NCBI GenBank assembly: GCA_933207985.1
Contig: OW240915.1
Span: forward strand, 112,360,069 to 112,424,068
Source: Pelobates cultripes
Lineage: Eukaryota; Chordata; Amphibia; Anura; Pelobatidae
Direction: 5' to 3'
Length of the DNA stretch: 64,000 nucleotides
In this document: piece after piece, positions 1 through 12,470 of the stretch
How positions within the stretch are numbered: the first letter of the stretch is position 1
Layout: every line of letters begins with the position of its first letter
Notes under the pieces: model-generated
Database searches by the model: none
What the model was told of the DNA's origin: nothing
The model's input: only the letters and a program-made list of their open reading frames with translations
Translations under genes and position numbers: made by a program

Positions 1-1242
1 ATATTTAGCTATGAAACAATTTAATATGAAAAAAATGGGAGAAAATACGTTTTTCTTGGATTTTTTTAGTTCTACATGACATTTTAACGGTCAATGTCAT
101 AATACTGTTTGCTTTTACTGCAATAAAATATACATATTTATATTCAGTAAAGTCTCACGTGTAAGACAGTACCCCCTATGTACAGGTTTTATGGTGTTTT
201 GGGAAGTTACAGGGTCAAATATAGCACGTTACATTTGAAATTGAAATTTGCCAGATTGGTTACGTTGCCTTTGGGACTTTATAGTAGCCAGGAATGAAAT
301 TTACACCCATAATGGCATACCATTTGCAATAGTAGACAACCCAAGGTATTGCAAATGGGGTATGTCCAGTCTTTTTTAGTAGCCATTTGGTCACAAACAC
401 TGGCCAAAGTTAGCGTTCGTATCTGTTTGTGTGAAAAATGCAAAAAATGCCAATTTTGGCCAGTGTGTTTGTGACTAAGTGGCTACTAAAAAAGACTGGA
501 CATACCCTTTTTGCAATACCTTGGGTTGTCTACTATTGCAAATGGTATGCCATCATAGGGGTAATTTTCATTCTTGGGCTACCATAGGGTCTCGAAGGCA
601 ACATAACCAATCTGGCGAATTTTAATGTGAAAAAACTGAAATGCAAGCCTTATATTTGACGCTGTAACTTTTGAAAACACCATAAACCCTGTACATGAGG
701 GGTACTGTTGTACTCGGGAGACTTCGCTGAACACAAATATTTGTGTTTCAAAACAGTAAAAAGTATCACAGCAATAATATTGTCCGTGTAATGCTGTTTG
801 TGCGTGCCAAGAAAAATGCAAAAGCGATCACTTTACTATGGCGATATCGCCGTTTGTACATTTACTGTTTTTGAAACACTAATATTTGTGTTCAGCGAAG
901 TCTCCCGAGTAGAACAGTACCCCCCAGCAGGTTTTATGGTGTCTCGGAAGTTATAGGGTTAAATATAGTGCTAGCAGGAATTAAAATTCCTTTACTTTGG
1001 CATGGGTTGTCAGGCAGGTCCTGCCTTAATTATGTAATTAATTAGATACCTAATTATGTAAAATGTACATAAGTATATGTAAGGAATTAATATATGTATA
1101 TATATAAATTGTGTGTATATATATGTATATATCTATATAATTTTTTAAATATTTTTTATTTATATATAGGTATATATATAGTGATATATACGTATATATT
1201 TATGTATATAGATATATATATTATTTAGTTCTACGTGTATTT

Positions 1243-1286
<44 letters not shown>

Positions 1287-1957
1287 TTCACAATACAGTT
1301 AGAGCGAAATAACACACATCTATATATTTTTAATTATTTATTTTTAATTATTTTTTTAATTTTATTTTTTAACGTATTTACATTTTAATTTTAATTTGTT
1401 TTATAATATATATAAATATATATATAACAATAATTATATATATATTTAATCAGTATCAGTCTACGTGTAATTTGATATTAATATATATATATAATTATAT
1501 ATATAATAGTAAAATACACCTAGACGGTGTACGTGTGTGTATGTATATGTGTATATATATACTTAGATCATATATATAATATATATATATGATCTAAGTA
1601 TATATAATTATTTTTTTTTACACCATTAACTTATTTTTATTTTATTTTCAGCCAGCAGGGGGACCACCTGTCATTACAGGCAGCCCCCCTGCCGGCAATT
1701 CAGAAGCCAGCTATCCCCGGCCATGTGATTGTGGGGTCCTCGCTAGGACCCCACTCTCACATGGCCGGGGGGCTTCAACGAGGACGGACGTGCCGCGGGG
1801 GGCTCCCTGGGAGTCCCCCCAACCGCGATCGCCGGCGTGGGACCGCCGGCGACCGGGTAAGTTAACAAAAACCGGAGGGCGTACAATTACGCCCGGCGGC
1901 GTTTAGAGCCGCCTATTAGAGGGCGTAATTGTACGTCCTCTGGTTTTAAGGGGTTAA
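1..1957. mobile_element. TTAA-flanked palindromic non-autonomous DNA transposon, copy 1 (left end outside window)
   Basis: The right end reads TTTTAAGGGGTTAA, with TTAA at 1954-1957, and matches the ends of the copies at 4120 and 27265. The interior alternates inverted modules: the block at about 330-410 recurs reverse-complemented at about 465-540, and the block AGTCTCCCGAGT...CCCCC...ACAGG at 895-960 recurs inverted at about 685-725. An AT-rich core (1020-1620) is followed by a GC-rich block (1650-1860) and a terminal hairpin (1870-1950). No transposase reading frame is seen. TTAA plus a C-rich end is typical of piggyBac-type elements; that assignment is an inference. Confidence 0.75.
1244..1282. 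repeat. (TA)n microsatellite
   Basis: Uninterrupted TA repeat inside the AT-rich core of the palindromic TTAA element. Confidence 0.9.
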
Positions 1958-2116
1958 CTCATAAATGGCAGACAATTGTATGGACAAGATCTATACACCA
2001 AAATCTAAGCTATAGTCATTTTGGTGCCAATAGTATCTGTTTAATAAAGTGGTTTAGATCATTCCCATGCAGTTTCACTACTTTATTCTCTAACATGTAC
2101 ACATTAAATCACTTGT

Positions 2117-2686
2117 TTAAAGGGACTCTCCAGTGCCAGGAAAACAAACCCTCTCCTCTCCCTCCCACCCCCCATCCCAAGTTGCTGAAGGGGTTAAAAC
2201 CCCTTCAGTGACTTACCTGTATCCAGTGCCGATTTCCCTCGGCGTTGGTTTAGGGTCCGCCCACACTCCTCCCCCGCCGGATGATGTCATCCGGTGGAGG
2301 AGACCCATTGAGCATGCGCGGCCTCCGGCAGGGGAGACCTAATGCGCATGCGCGGCAATGCCACACACACGCATTAGACCACCCCATATGAAAGCATTGA
2401 AAATTGCTTTCAATGCTTTCCTATGGGAATTCCAGCGACACTGGTGGTCCTCACATAGCGTGAGGACGTCCAGCGACGCTATAGCACACTTTTTTGCTAT
2501 GAACCCGGAAGTGCCCTCTAGTGGCTGTCTAGACAGCCACTAGAGGAGGAGTTAACCCTGCAAGATAAATATTGCAGTTTATGAAAACTGCAATAATTGC
2601 ACTTGCAGGGTTAAGGGTAGTGGGAGTTGGCACCCAGACCACTTCAATGGGCAGAAGTGGTCTGGGTACCTGGAGTTTCCCTTTAA
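2117..2686. mobile_element. T2-like MITE with TTAA ends
   Basis: The ends are inverted: TTAAAGGGACTCTCCAG at the left and CTGGAGTTTCCCTTTAA at the right. This is the TTAAAGG terminal signature of the T2 MITE family known from frogs. The interior is GC-richer than the flanks and contains a short hairpin at 2510-2545. No coding capacity is visible; short open frames inside it have no recognisable product. Confidence 0.75.
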
Positions 2687-2895
2687 GCAAACCAGACCAC
2701 ACACCCCCTGGCTGTGACCCAAAACAGTTATATTAAGATTAAGTTGTTCTGGTGCTTAGATTATTAAGCAGGGATGGACCAATATACTGTATATTCCCTG
2801 GCATGAAGATTTTGAAAACTAGCATTTCTGTGGCTAGTTTTGCAGGTTTTTTTAACTAAATTGGGATGAATGGATTAATTGGGTTTTCAAGATGA

Positions 2896-3126
2896 ATGGG
2901 GAGCAGTTTAGGGTATATATCATGTGGTGATGCATTTGGAACAAAGATGGTTTCAGTTAATCTGTATAATAATATTAAAAGCAAGATTTCATCATCAACA
3001 GTAGAATTATGTAAATCCAAATTGCCAGATGACCGAATCGCGAAACATCTGAAACAAACAATGGATAAACAGTTTAGTTTGATTTATGATGTAGAGTTCT
3101 GCTTGTTGCACCAAAAAAAGAGATGA
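2896..3126 (+). other. Unrecognised 76-codon open frame, possibly a retroposed fragment
   Basis: The frame opens with ATG and ends in TGA. Its composition (DDRIAKHLKQTMDKQFSLIYDVEF) looks protein-like for such AT-rich DNA. A loose resemblance to the IKETMDKKF region of axonemal dynein light chain 4 was noticed but is too short to assert. It lies in the pde1c intron just upstream of the 3617 exon, has no recognised promoter and is followed by an AT minisatellite. It could equally be chance or a decayed transposon frame. Confidence 0.15.
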
Positions 3127-3175
3127 TTGATGAGAAAAGCAAATTGATGGTTGGGAGACAAAGGAGCGGTAAAAA

Positions 3176-3242
3176 ATATATCATATATCATACATAACAT
3201 ATATCATATATAACATATATCATATATAACATATATATATTT
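3176..3242. repeat. AT-rich short tandem repeat
   Basis: Units of about 17-18 bases built on ATATCATATATAACAT repeat three to four times before running into TA repeats. Confidence 0.7.
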
Positions 3243-3616
3243 TAGACAAATGATGAAAAAACTAACTTTGTCATCATGCATAAGTCTAATAAACAGTTTA
3301 TACCAAATGTAAAATATAGATACATCTAAATGGGTCATTTAAAAAATCAGTGATTAAAAATATTGCATGCCAATTGTCTAGTACCAAGCAATCTTTTTCA
3401 AAAACAGAGCATTTAATTAAATGTATTTCAACAATGTTTAATAACCTGTTTGCATAGTGATAGCAAGATATTAAATAGCAGTTGTTTGTAACATTTTTAA
3501 TCCAACAAGTTAATGCATTGAAGTAAATTAAATTCTAATTTTACTTTCATTATTACTTTTGTATTTGTGTAAAAGGTGAATTATTGTAATATAACTGGAT
3601 ACATTCTATCACCTAG

Positions 3617-3737
3617 GTTTTATTGACTTCATTGTGGAGCCTACATTCACTGTGTTGACTGATATGACAGAGAAGATTGTAATTCCACTCATTGATGAAG
3701 CCTCGCGGTCTGGGCTCACAGGATTTAGACGTTCTAG
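3617..3737 (+). CDS. pde1c: pde1c exon: end of the PDEase catalytic domain
   Basis: This 121-base exon lies between an acceptor (CACCTAG at 3610-3616) and a donor (GTAATT at 3738). It reads (G)FIDFIVEPTF, then TVLTDMTEKIV, PLIDEAS and GFRRS. This is the conserved stretch where the class I cyclic nucleotide phosphodiesterase domain of PDE1 ends. The FTVLTDMTEKIV form matches PDE1C better than PDE1A. PDE1C hydrolyses cAMP and cGMP in the cytosol and is activated by Ca2+/calmodulin. The exon enters after one base of a glycine codon and leaves two bases (AG) of a serine codon, which the next exon completes with T. Upstream exons (calmodulin-binding and most of the catalytic domain) lie outside the window. 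Confidence 0.95.
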
Positions 3738-4119
3738 GTAATTCTGATAGAATTGTTTTACAAGTTGACATTAGTATCATTAAACTCTAAATTGTAGTGA
3801 ATACACAAAGTGCTAAATAGATGCTAAAATAGTAAAGCTGGGACTATTGATAAGTTTAATATTATCAAGTATTATTAAGTGAAGGATGGTGTGAATGGAT
3901 AGTCAATTGCCTGCTCACTTTTTCCTTTCATTTTAGAATTGGGGAATTTTTCAATTTTTAAGAATTTTAAAATTTGGCATAAACTCTAAGAATTATAGCT
4001 AATACAATGAAATATCCAGAGAGTAGACATTTCATTACAAATATAATAATTTTTTAATAATTAATTTTGTCATGTATAATTTACTTCCTATTCTAACTTA
4101 TGGTATTCGATTGTAATAA

Positions 4120-6143
4120 TTAACCCCTTAAGGACTGGACTGTTTTTGCGATGTTGTACATTTGCGACCAGGCATATTTTGACACTTTTGTGGTGTTTGT
4201 GTTTGGCTGTAATTTTCCACTCTCTCATTTACTGTTCCCATACAAATTATATATTGTTTTTTTCAGGACAAAAGGGGCTTTCTTTACATACCATTATTTA
4301 TATAATCTCATGTATTTTAATTAAAAAAAATTTTGTCCTGAGTTTAAAAATACCCAGTGTTTACGTGCTTTTTTGCTTTTTTTTTTTTGCATGTTATAGG
4401 GCTATAGGTACAAGTAGGATATTGCGGTTTCAAAACATACATTTTTAAAATTTATCAATAGTGACATTGTAACACTATTATCTGTCATAAATCTCTGAAC
4501 AACACCCCACATGTACATATTTTTTTTAAAGTAGACAACCCAGGGTATTCAATATGGGGTATGTCCAGTCTTTTTTAGTAGCCACTTAGTCGAAAACACT
4601 GGCCAAAGTAAGCATTCATATTTGTGTGTGAAAAAAGTAAAAAAACTAAATTGAACGCTAATTTTGGCCAGTGTTTGTGACCAAGTGGTTACTAAAAAAG
4701 ACTGGACATACCCCATTTGTAATACCTTGGGTTGTCTTCTTTTGCAAATGGTATGCCATCATGGGGGTAATTCTCATTCCTGGGCTACCATATGCTCTCA
4801 AAGGCAACGTAACCAACCTGGCCATTTTCAATGTAAAAATATTTGACCCATATATTTGACCTTGTAACTTTCAAAAATGCTATAAAACCTGTACATGGGG
4901 GGTACTGTTTTACTCAGGAGACATCGCTGAACACAAATATTAGTGTTTAAAAACTGGAAAACGTATCATAACAATTATATCATCAGTAAAAAGTGCTGTT
5001 TGTGTGTGAAAATGCAAAAAAAGTCACTTTCACTGACAATATCATCGCTGTGATATGTTTTACTGTTTTGAATCACTAATATTTGTGTTCAGCGAAGTCT
5101 CCCGAGTAAAACAGTACCCCCCATGTACAGGTTTTAGGGTGTCGTAGAACGTTACAGGGTAAAATACAGTGCTAGCAAATTAAATTCTCTGGAATTTCGG
5201 CCTGGGTTGGCAGGCAGGTCCCTCAAATTTCAATCAATAAAATTACTGAATTATGTAAAAATATTACATAAATACGCACGTAGAATTTAAATATATATGC
5301 ATATTTATATATTTGAAGTCTACGTGTATATTTATATAATTATTTATGTAATTTTGTATATGGACATATGTATATTTCGTATTATTTTTATTTATTTATA
5401 TATACATAGATATACATACAAATTCATTCTAAGTGTATTTTGATATAAATATATATATATTAATTTTAAAATACAGTTAGAATAAAATTTCATATAGATA
5501 TATATATTTTTTTAAATTTTTATTATTATTTAAAAAAAATTATTTAATTTAAATTACTTATTATTTATATGTTATAATAATTTATATATACAATATATAT
5601 AGATATCATATATATTATATATATATATATATATGTGTGTAATTTAATTATAAGTGTATTTTTATATTAATATAAGTACATATTAATATAAAAATACACT
5701 TAGTATGGCATTATATATATGATATATAGACATATATTATATAGATATAATATATGTCTATATATCATATATATATATACACATATATAATTTTTTTATT
5801 TTTAATTAACTAACTTTATTTTTTATTTTTATTTTACACTAGCAGGGAGACTGCCTGTCAGCACAGGCAGTCCCCCTGCAGGCAGACACATGGACACCTA
5901 TTGTGACCATGTGATCACAGTGTTAAGCGATCACATGGCCACAGGGGTCCTAATTCAGTGTGGGGAGACTGTCTGGGCTGCAGGCAGTCTCCCCACAACG
6001 GGAGCAACGCTGATCGCCGCCGGGGGAACGACGGCGATCAGGTAAGTACATTGGACCGTTAGGACGGTTCAGGACCGTCATCGGTCGGCAATGGGAAAAT
6101 GCTGATGACGGTCCTGAACCATCCTCGGTCCTTAAGGGGTTAA
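4120..6143. mobile_element. TTAA-flanked palindromic DNA transposon, copy 2 (complete)
   Basis: A complete copy of 2024 bases with TTAA at both ends (4120-4123 and 6140-6143). Its termini are inverted, CCCCTTAAGGAC against GTCCTTAAGGGG. Internally a palindrome centres on about 4640, where CACTGGCCAAA and TTTGGCCAGTG face each other. An AT-rich core (5230-5820) precedes a GC-rich block (5830-6040) and a terminal hairpin (6050-6135). There is no transposase frame, so it would need a transposase supplied in trans, by inference of piggyBac type. Confidence 0.85.
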
Positions 6144-6499
6144 GTTTATGTTAATAATTCAATAAAAACTAGACTTGGAGATGTTTTTGGCCAAATTTGG
6201 GCTCATCACGTAATTGGGAGAATTTCTAGTTTCCAATTTGCCATATGCCAGAAACTAGGGGGAACCATTTTGCCATAGCCCAAACATAGTTATTTTCATT
6301 TGTTGTATGGAGTGCTGTTCCTGGTATCAGAAAGAGAAGGAATGGAATGTGGCAGTAGTTGTCTTTTTTTGGAGGAAAATAGTTTAGAGGGCTAAGGAAA
6401 AATATTCATCTTAATTTTAGATGATATGGCTTGGATTTCATGTTTATACAAAAAAAAAGAGGATTGGTGGTTAGCTGTAATGTTGATTTAATTTACAGA
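6144..6499. other. Intronic stretch without recognised features
   Basis: Intron of pde1c between the TTAA element and the LINE. I see no gene, RNA or repeat signature that I can name. Confidence 0.5.
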
Positions 6500-9400
6500 T
6501 TAAGTAGCAGATTATAGGCCCCCAGGACAAATAGAAGAATTAGATAATCTACTAGTTGAGGAAATAGCTAAAATGACAATGAAGGAGGAAGTTCTTATTA
6601 TGGATGACTTTAATCTTTCTGATGTGAACTGGAAAACCAAACTAGCTGCTTGTGCCAGGAGCACACATATTCTAAACTCCCTACTGGCATTATCTCTAAA
6701 ACAAGTCGTTGATGAGCCAACTCATAAGGAGGCCATACTTGGTTTAGTGTTAACAAATGGAGATTTGGTATCAGATATTACTGTAGGTGAAAGTTTAGAA
6801 TCCAGTGATCACCAGTCAGTGTGGTTTAATATAAGAACAGTGACTGAGTCAAATCAAAGTTTTAGACTTTAGAAAAACATATTTTCTAAAATTAGAAAAT
6901 GTGTAAAGGAGTCATTATCAGACTGGAGAAATTTAAATAGAGACAAAGAGAAATTGTATTATTAAACATTTGCACTACTAAGGGCAACAGGAAATTGCAT
7001 TAAGCTTGTCAGTAAGAGAAACCACTGGTACTCCACAGAAGTGGCCAAAATAGTAAAAAACTAAAAGTTAGCATTTAGTAATTATATTAAAAAAAACTGA
7101 GTGAGGAAAGTAGACAGATCTATAAGATTAGGCATAAAGAGGCTAAGCAAGTCATAAGAGTTTCCAAATCACACCTAGAAGAGAAAATAGCCCAGTCAGT
7201 AAAAAAAAGGGGACACAACTTTTTTTTAAATACATAAATGAGAAAAGGAAAGTAAAACAAGGATTAATTAGATTAAAAAGAAATTAAGGAAGGTATGTAG
7301 AAGAGGATAAAGGTCTAGCTGACTGCCTCAATTAATATTTTTGTTCAGTATTTACAGATGAAAATGAAGTTAGCAAAGATGACAAATAAGTCATTTGTTA
7401 CATGTGAGTTTACAGAGGAAGAGGTTCTATTTCAACTGTCAAAAGTAAAGACAAATAAGTCAATAGGGCCTGATGGAATATACCCAAGGTTATTAAGCGA
7501 GCTTAGTGGTGTACTAGCTAAACCATTAGCGGATTTATTTAACCAATCATTGTTAATGGGAGTAGTTTCAGAAGATTAGAAATTAGCAAATGTTGTGCCA
7601 TTCACAAGAAAGGTAGTAGGGAGGAGTTGGGCAACTATAGGTCAGTAAGTCTTACTTCAGTAGTGGGGAAAGTAATGTCACCATGTTAAGGGATAGGATT
7701 GTTGAACATCTAAAATCACATGGATTTCAAGATCAGAAAGAACATGTTTATTTCAGGGAGGTCAAGCCAAACTAATCTTATTGATTTTTTTGATTGGGTA
7801 ACTAAAATAAAAGATCAGGGTGGTGCAGTAAATATTTCTTACCTAGATTTCAGTAAGGCTTTTGACACTGTCGCACATAGAAGGCTTATCAATAAACTGC
7901 AATCTTTAAGTTTGGATTCCAATATTGTTAAATGGGTTAGGCAGTGACTGAGTGACAGGCAACAGAGGGTTGTAGTCAATGGAATATATTCGAAGCATGG
8001 TCTTGTTACCAGTGGGGTACTTCAGAGATCTGTACTTAGACCCATTCTCTTTAATACTTTTGTTAGTGATATTTTAGAAGGTCTTGATGGTAAGGTATAT
8101 CTTTTTGCTGATGATTCCAAAATATGTAACAGGGTTGATGTTCCAGGAGGGATAAGCCAAATGGCAAATGATTTAGATAAACTAGAAAAATGGTCAGAGC
8201 TGTGACAACTGACATTTAATGTGGATAAGTGCAAGATAATGCATCTTGGATGTAAAACCCCCAAGGGCAGATTATAAAATATTTGATAGAGTCCTAATCT
8301 CAACATCTGAGGAAAGGGATTTTAGGGTAATTATTTCAGAGGACTTAAAGGTAGACAAATAATGTAATAGAGCAGCAGGAAATGCTAGCAGAATGCTTGG
8401 ATGCATAGGGCTGTTGTGCCTAATCATTAAATTCATGAAGCACCAATATCCAAAAAGTAATAATCAATGCCTAATAAGGTTTATAGCGATATTGGCGGGC
8501 ACACAACCCAGTTCAGATAGAGTACATTGAGTTATAGGAAAGAGAAATCACACAGAGACCATGTTGAATATAAGAATTCACACTACACTTTATTATCCAC
8601 AAAGGGATCTAAGCAAAGTAAGTTTTACTCTCATTTAAGTAGTTGCATGCATTTACTTCAAACAGCTTAGTATCTAGATAGATCAGCTTAAGTATACATC
8701 ACCATTAGAGAAGCTTGGTAGTCTCCTTGCCACAAATGACTGGGGGGAACTCAGGCAGTCACTCGGAGAGACCCTCTCTTCTGGGAACAGCAGAAACCAG
8801 TAACACGTGTCCGCATTACAGGTGGGTAGTTCTCCAAGTGAGCGCAAGATTCCCTTAGTCTTATATACCTGTCTTCAAGGACAGTCAGTAGTTCCTTATC
8901 AGTGCAGCCCAGCAAAAGACCTTGATACAAGCAGCTGGATGGACCTGGCAGTTGGCCAGACTGTTCAGGACCACCAGAACTTATGCCAAGTCTTGTGCGG
9001 TTAATTATCTCTTATCTACAAACTTTCTTTGTACTGTTCTAGAGATGGCAACATAAGTTTTTGGTGGCAACATAAGTTTCTCAAACTGCTGAAGTGCTGT
9101 GTCAGCTTATAGTGCTGTGTCAGCATAGTAAACAGCTGTAGTACTGTGTCAATTCTTAATAGCTGTGGCATAAAGCCTTCAAGCCTGCATCTAGTAATTG
9201 TGGCCTTCAAGCCTGCATCTAGTAATATGTGCTATGTGTGCTTATATGCTTACCGGTGCCATCTTAACTATCTATAAATGTTTGAGTTGCTCAATAGTGA
9301 TCAATCAATCATACTTAATAAATATGAAATATTAATATCACAAGGGCTCATGCCATTGTACAGAGCCCTGGTGAGACCTCATTTGAGTATTGTATACTGG

Positions 9401-9880
9401 AGATTGAATCTTAAGAGGTATATTGATACTTTGAAGAGAGTTCAGAGAAGGGCTACTAAACTAGTTCATGGATTACAGGATAAAACTTACAAGGAAAGGT
9501 TAAAAGATCTTAACATGTATAGCTTGGAGGAAAGGCGAGACGGGGGGATATGATAGAAACATTTAAATACATAAAGGGAATCAACAGAGTAAAATATGAG
9601 ACTATATTTAAAAATAGAAAAACTACAACAACAAGAGTACATAGTCTTAAATTAGAGGGGCAAGGGTTTAAAAGTAATATAATGAAGTATTACTTTACTG
9701 AGAGGTTAGTGGAAGCATGGAATAGCCTTCGAGCTGAAGCAGTAGAGGTTAATACAGTGAAGGAGTTTAAGCATGCTGGGATATAAGATAAGGCCAGGGA
9801 CTAAGGAGAGTATTTAGAAAATTGGGCAGACTAGAAATCGAATGATTCTTATCTGTTGTCACATTCTATGTTTCTATATT
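6500..9880 (+). pseudogene. CR1-like LINE, decayed endonuclease and reverse transcriptase, split by a solo LTR
   Basis: The endonuclease part starts near YRPPGQ (about 6512) and continues with MDDFNLSDVNW, FNIRT and the SDHQSVWF signature (6573-6872). Reverse transcriptase motifs follow in broken frames: KTNKSIGPDGIYP (7450-7490), LDFSKAFDTVAH (7840-7880), GVLQRSVLRPILFN (about 8015-8055) and the catalytic FADD (8105-8117). Motifs RVQRRATKLVHGL and LEERRD at 9430-9545 are the CR1-type C-terminus. The 3' end finishes in TCACATTCTATGTTTCTA-type sequence (9860-9880), typical of CR1 tails in amphibians. Many stops and frameshifts make it inactive. An LTR insertion (8412-9342) separates the catalytic region from the C-terminus. 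A truncated relative lies at 51238-52215. Confidence 0.9.
8412..9342. mobile_element. Solo LTR inserted in the CR1-like LINE
   Basis: The insert of 931 bases starts TGTTGTGCC and ends ATATCACA, the TG...CA boundaries of a retroviral-type LTR. It is flanked by the direct repeat AGGGC (8407-8411 and 9343-9347), a 5-base target duplication. The flanking LINE sequence resumes after it. An AATAAA lies near the right end (about 9317). There is no internal coding region, so this is a solo LTR left by recombination of an LTR element. Family, retrovirus versus Gypsy type, cannot be told from the sequence alone. Confidence 0.8.
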
Positions 9881-9884
9881 TCTA

Positions 9885-10770
9885 AGTGATCAGGAGAGGG
9901 GGAAAAGGAGGAGCCATATAACAATCTATACTTCCAAGCAGGATTAACCCAGACACTATAACTTCAGATATTAAGGGTGACAGACCAGCAGTGATCATGT
10001 CTGTTTACCCTTATTGTTTATGTGTTGGAGTGCGAGATAGCCTGCGTCATTGATTCTAGTATGAGACTAGTCTTGATTTATGCTTTACCTAGTATCTAGT
10101 ACTCCCACAAGCAAAATTTTTGAGTGGGAGATAGGAAATTGACACTTAGCAGGAACTTTGTCGTTCCAATATACAACTAAAAGTGATTTTTAAAAGTTAA
10201 CCTGTAAAAGTTTTCTTTTTTGGTTTGTTAACTATTTGGAGGATATAAAATATTTTGCCTGGGCATGGTTATTGAACATAGTATGAGACTAGCTTACCAA
10301 TATACTGTTGTTAAAAGTATTTTTCGTTTTTAACTGTTTAGAGGAAAGAAACTTCTTTTTAAGATTATGGTGTTGGGAAGATAATTTATTTTCCTAGCCT
10401 GGGTCGTTGATCCTAGTGTGAGACTGCCTTCCAAATATACCATTGTTAAAATGTTTTTAATGTTTTTATGTTTACTGTTCGTATAAATATTTTGGAGGTT
10501 TAGCAGCATGTCCTATATATGCGATTCAACATGCAAAAAGCAGTAATTATTTACCCATCCTTTTCATGTTGCAACAACTTCCACTGGCACTACAGCCCCT
10601 TCTACCAAAGCTAAAGTGTTATACCTTCGTGGGCTACTCCCCAATGAATTAACTATGGGATGACTCAGCAGAATGTACTTTGTGGGGTCATCAGAGCAAC
10701 TAGCGACCAAGTGCTAGTGTAGAGACTAATGATGTAACAGCTTCCATGGCCACTGATACAAATAGCAAGG
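9885..10770 (+). mobile_element. hAT-type transposon remnant, 5' part
   Basis: This stretch is similar over several blocks to 42600-43290. Examples are GGGGGAAAAGGAGGA, the pair ending GCAGTGATCATGT / GCAGTGATACTGT, and TAGCAGCATGT followed by CCATCCTTTT. The 42.6-44.0 kb relative runs on into a BED zinc finger, so both look like decayed copies of one hAT-type element. Here the copy stops before any recognisable zinc finger. No open frame survives. Confidence 0.5.
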
Positions 10771-11141
10771 CACACTCAAATATCAGTTAGGATTAATAGA
10801 ACAATGTGTAATAAATCTTTATCAAAATGTGCCTAGAATCACATATTAGTCTAATATCAGTAAAAACAGCATCTATTGGTTTTAGATACAAGACACATAA
10901 CTGCAGAAGTTAGGGCAAGGCATGCTTGATCTTTTGGTATAAAGACCACATAAATTAATCTGTATTTCCAGTCAGTTAGCATGAATTATATTATCAGCTT
11001 CCTCTAGAATTAAAGAAGAAAAAATGAAATGGAATGTACGCTTGAAACACATTGGCTTAAATAAGGAAGTCATATTTATTAGTATCATATAATGTGCTTA
11101 TTTGAGTGCTGAATTTCTCTGTTTTTTTTTTTTTTTACCAG

Positions 11142-11317
11142 TTTGAACAGCATCACCCCCTCTGAAGTTAAAAGATCGAGTGTGAAGAGCACTGGATCAG
11201 AAGGAAGTGCCTCTTTGAATTGCTCCATTCTCACTGTGGATTTCAAAGGTTTTAAAAATAACTGGTATGAAGTCGTACAACAGAACAGAGAAAAGTGGAA
11301 AGCACAAGCAACAAAAG
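11142..11317 (+). CDS. pde1c: pde1c exon: post-catalytic segment
   Basis: The exon of 176 bases follows a strong polypyrimidine tract and acceptor (TTTTTTACCAG, AG at 11140-11141) and ends at a GTGACA donor (11318). It completes the serine codon left by the 3617 exon and reads LNSITPSEVKRSSVK, STGSEGSASLN, ILTVDFKGFKNNW and VVQQNREKWKAQ. This matches the PDE1C segment just after the catalytic domain, including the conserved GSEGSA, VDFKGFK and NREKW motifs. The serine-rich start is a plausible regulatory region (inference). It leaves one base (G) of an aspartate codon for the next exon. Confidence 0.95.
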
Positions 11318-11828
11318 GTGACACGTGCAGTTGTGAAATATATCTTCATATTTCTCGTTTAGAACAATACCTAAAGTAAATTTTTTCAAAAACAATCAGG
11401 CAGAGATTTTAATTGAAATTAAAGCCATTGCTGTAGTTGATTTAATTAAAATTAATTTATTAATTTGGACACATAATTCTTATTTTAAACTGTAATTGGT
11501 CATGTTTGTTAAACTATTACCTTCATCTGGTACTTTGTCCTTTATTTAGTGATAAATATATTCAGTGGCATATTTTTTTCTCTTTGTTTTGTACAAAATA
11601 AAAAAGATTGTATATGAGAGAGTTAACATTAGTAAGTGATGCCTGTTCATTTGTTGAAATATTTAGCATGTTTGTACAATTGAGAATCTTTTCCAATCCT
11701 TTACTACCAATAAAATACCAGATAGTACACTTTTTCCACAGTAGTTTAAATGTAAAGCTGCAAGTAGCAAAATAGTGGTATATGTGGTTTCATATATAAG
11801 GTTAGGCTGTTTTCCAGTTGTTTTACAT
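11318..11828. other. Intronic stretch without recognised features
   Basis: AT-rich pde1c intron; I see nothing in it that I can name. Confidence 0.5.
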
Positions 11829-12470
11829 TTAACCCCTTCAGGACAGAGTCAATAGTACACGTTCTGATCAAAACAAAACGTAAACAAAAACTGAAATTTG
11901 CGCTATATGTCTGTTCACCCGTAATTCACCGCTGTCACATTAAGTGCACCCACACTTATTTTATATCATTTTGTTCAGGAGAAACAGGGCTTTAATTTAT
12001 CATTAATTATTCATATATGGAACATCATTTATTATGAATAAAATTTAAAAAAATTTAGAAAATAATTTTTTTTTAAAATTTGTATTTCCGTCTGACATTT
12101 TAGCTGTTAATGTCATAATACTGCTAGGTATTACTGCAAAGAAATGCACATATTTGTAATCAGCGATGTCTCACGAGTACAACGGTACCCCCCATTAACA
12201 GGTTTTATGGTGTTTTGGAAAGTTACAGGGTCAAATATAGAACGTTCCATTTTCAAATTGAAATTTGCCACATTAGTAATGTTACCTTTGAGACGGTGTG
12301 GTAGCCCAGGAATGAGAATTACCCCCATAATAGCAGACCATTTGAAAAAGTAGACAACCCAAAGTATTGAACGTGGGGTATGTTTAGTCTTTTTTAGTAG
12401 CCACTTAGTCACAAACACTGGCCAAAGTTAGCGTTCATATATGTTTTTGTGTGAAAAAAGCAAAATACTA
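11829..12470. mobile_element. TTAA palindromic transposon, copy 3 (left half only)
   Basis: It begins TTAACCCCTTCAGGAC (11829) and carries the family's left modules: the block with CCCCCATTAACAGG...GTTACAGGGTCAAA (12185-12235) and the CAACCCAAAG...TTTTTTAGTAGCCAC block (12354-12405). It stops near 12470, shortly after the GGCCAAAGTTAGCGTTC module, so the core and right half are missing. Confidence 0.75.

Noticed and set aside
4146..4448. 100-codon hydrophobic frame
   Set aside because: It lies in the non-coding palindromic TTAA element and is not conserved in the other copies.
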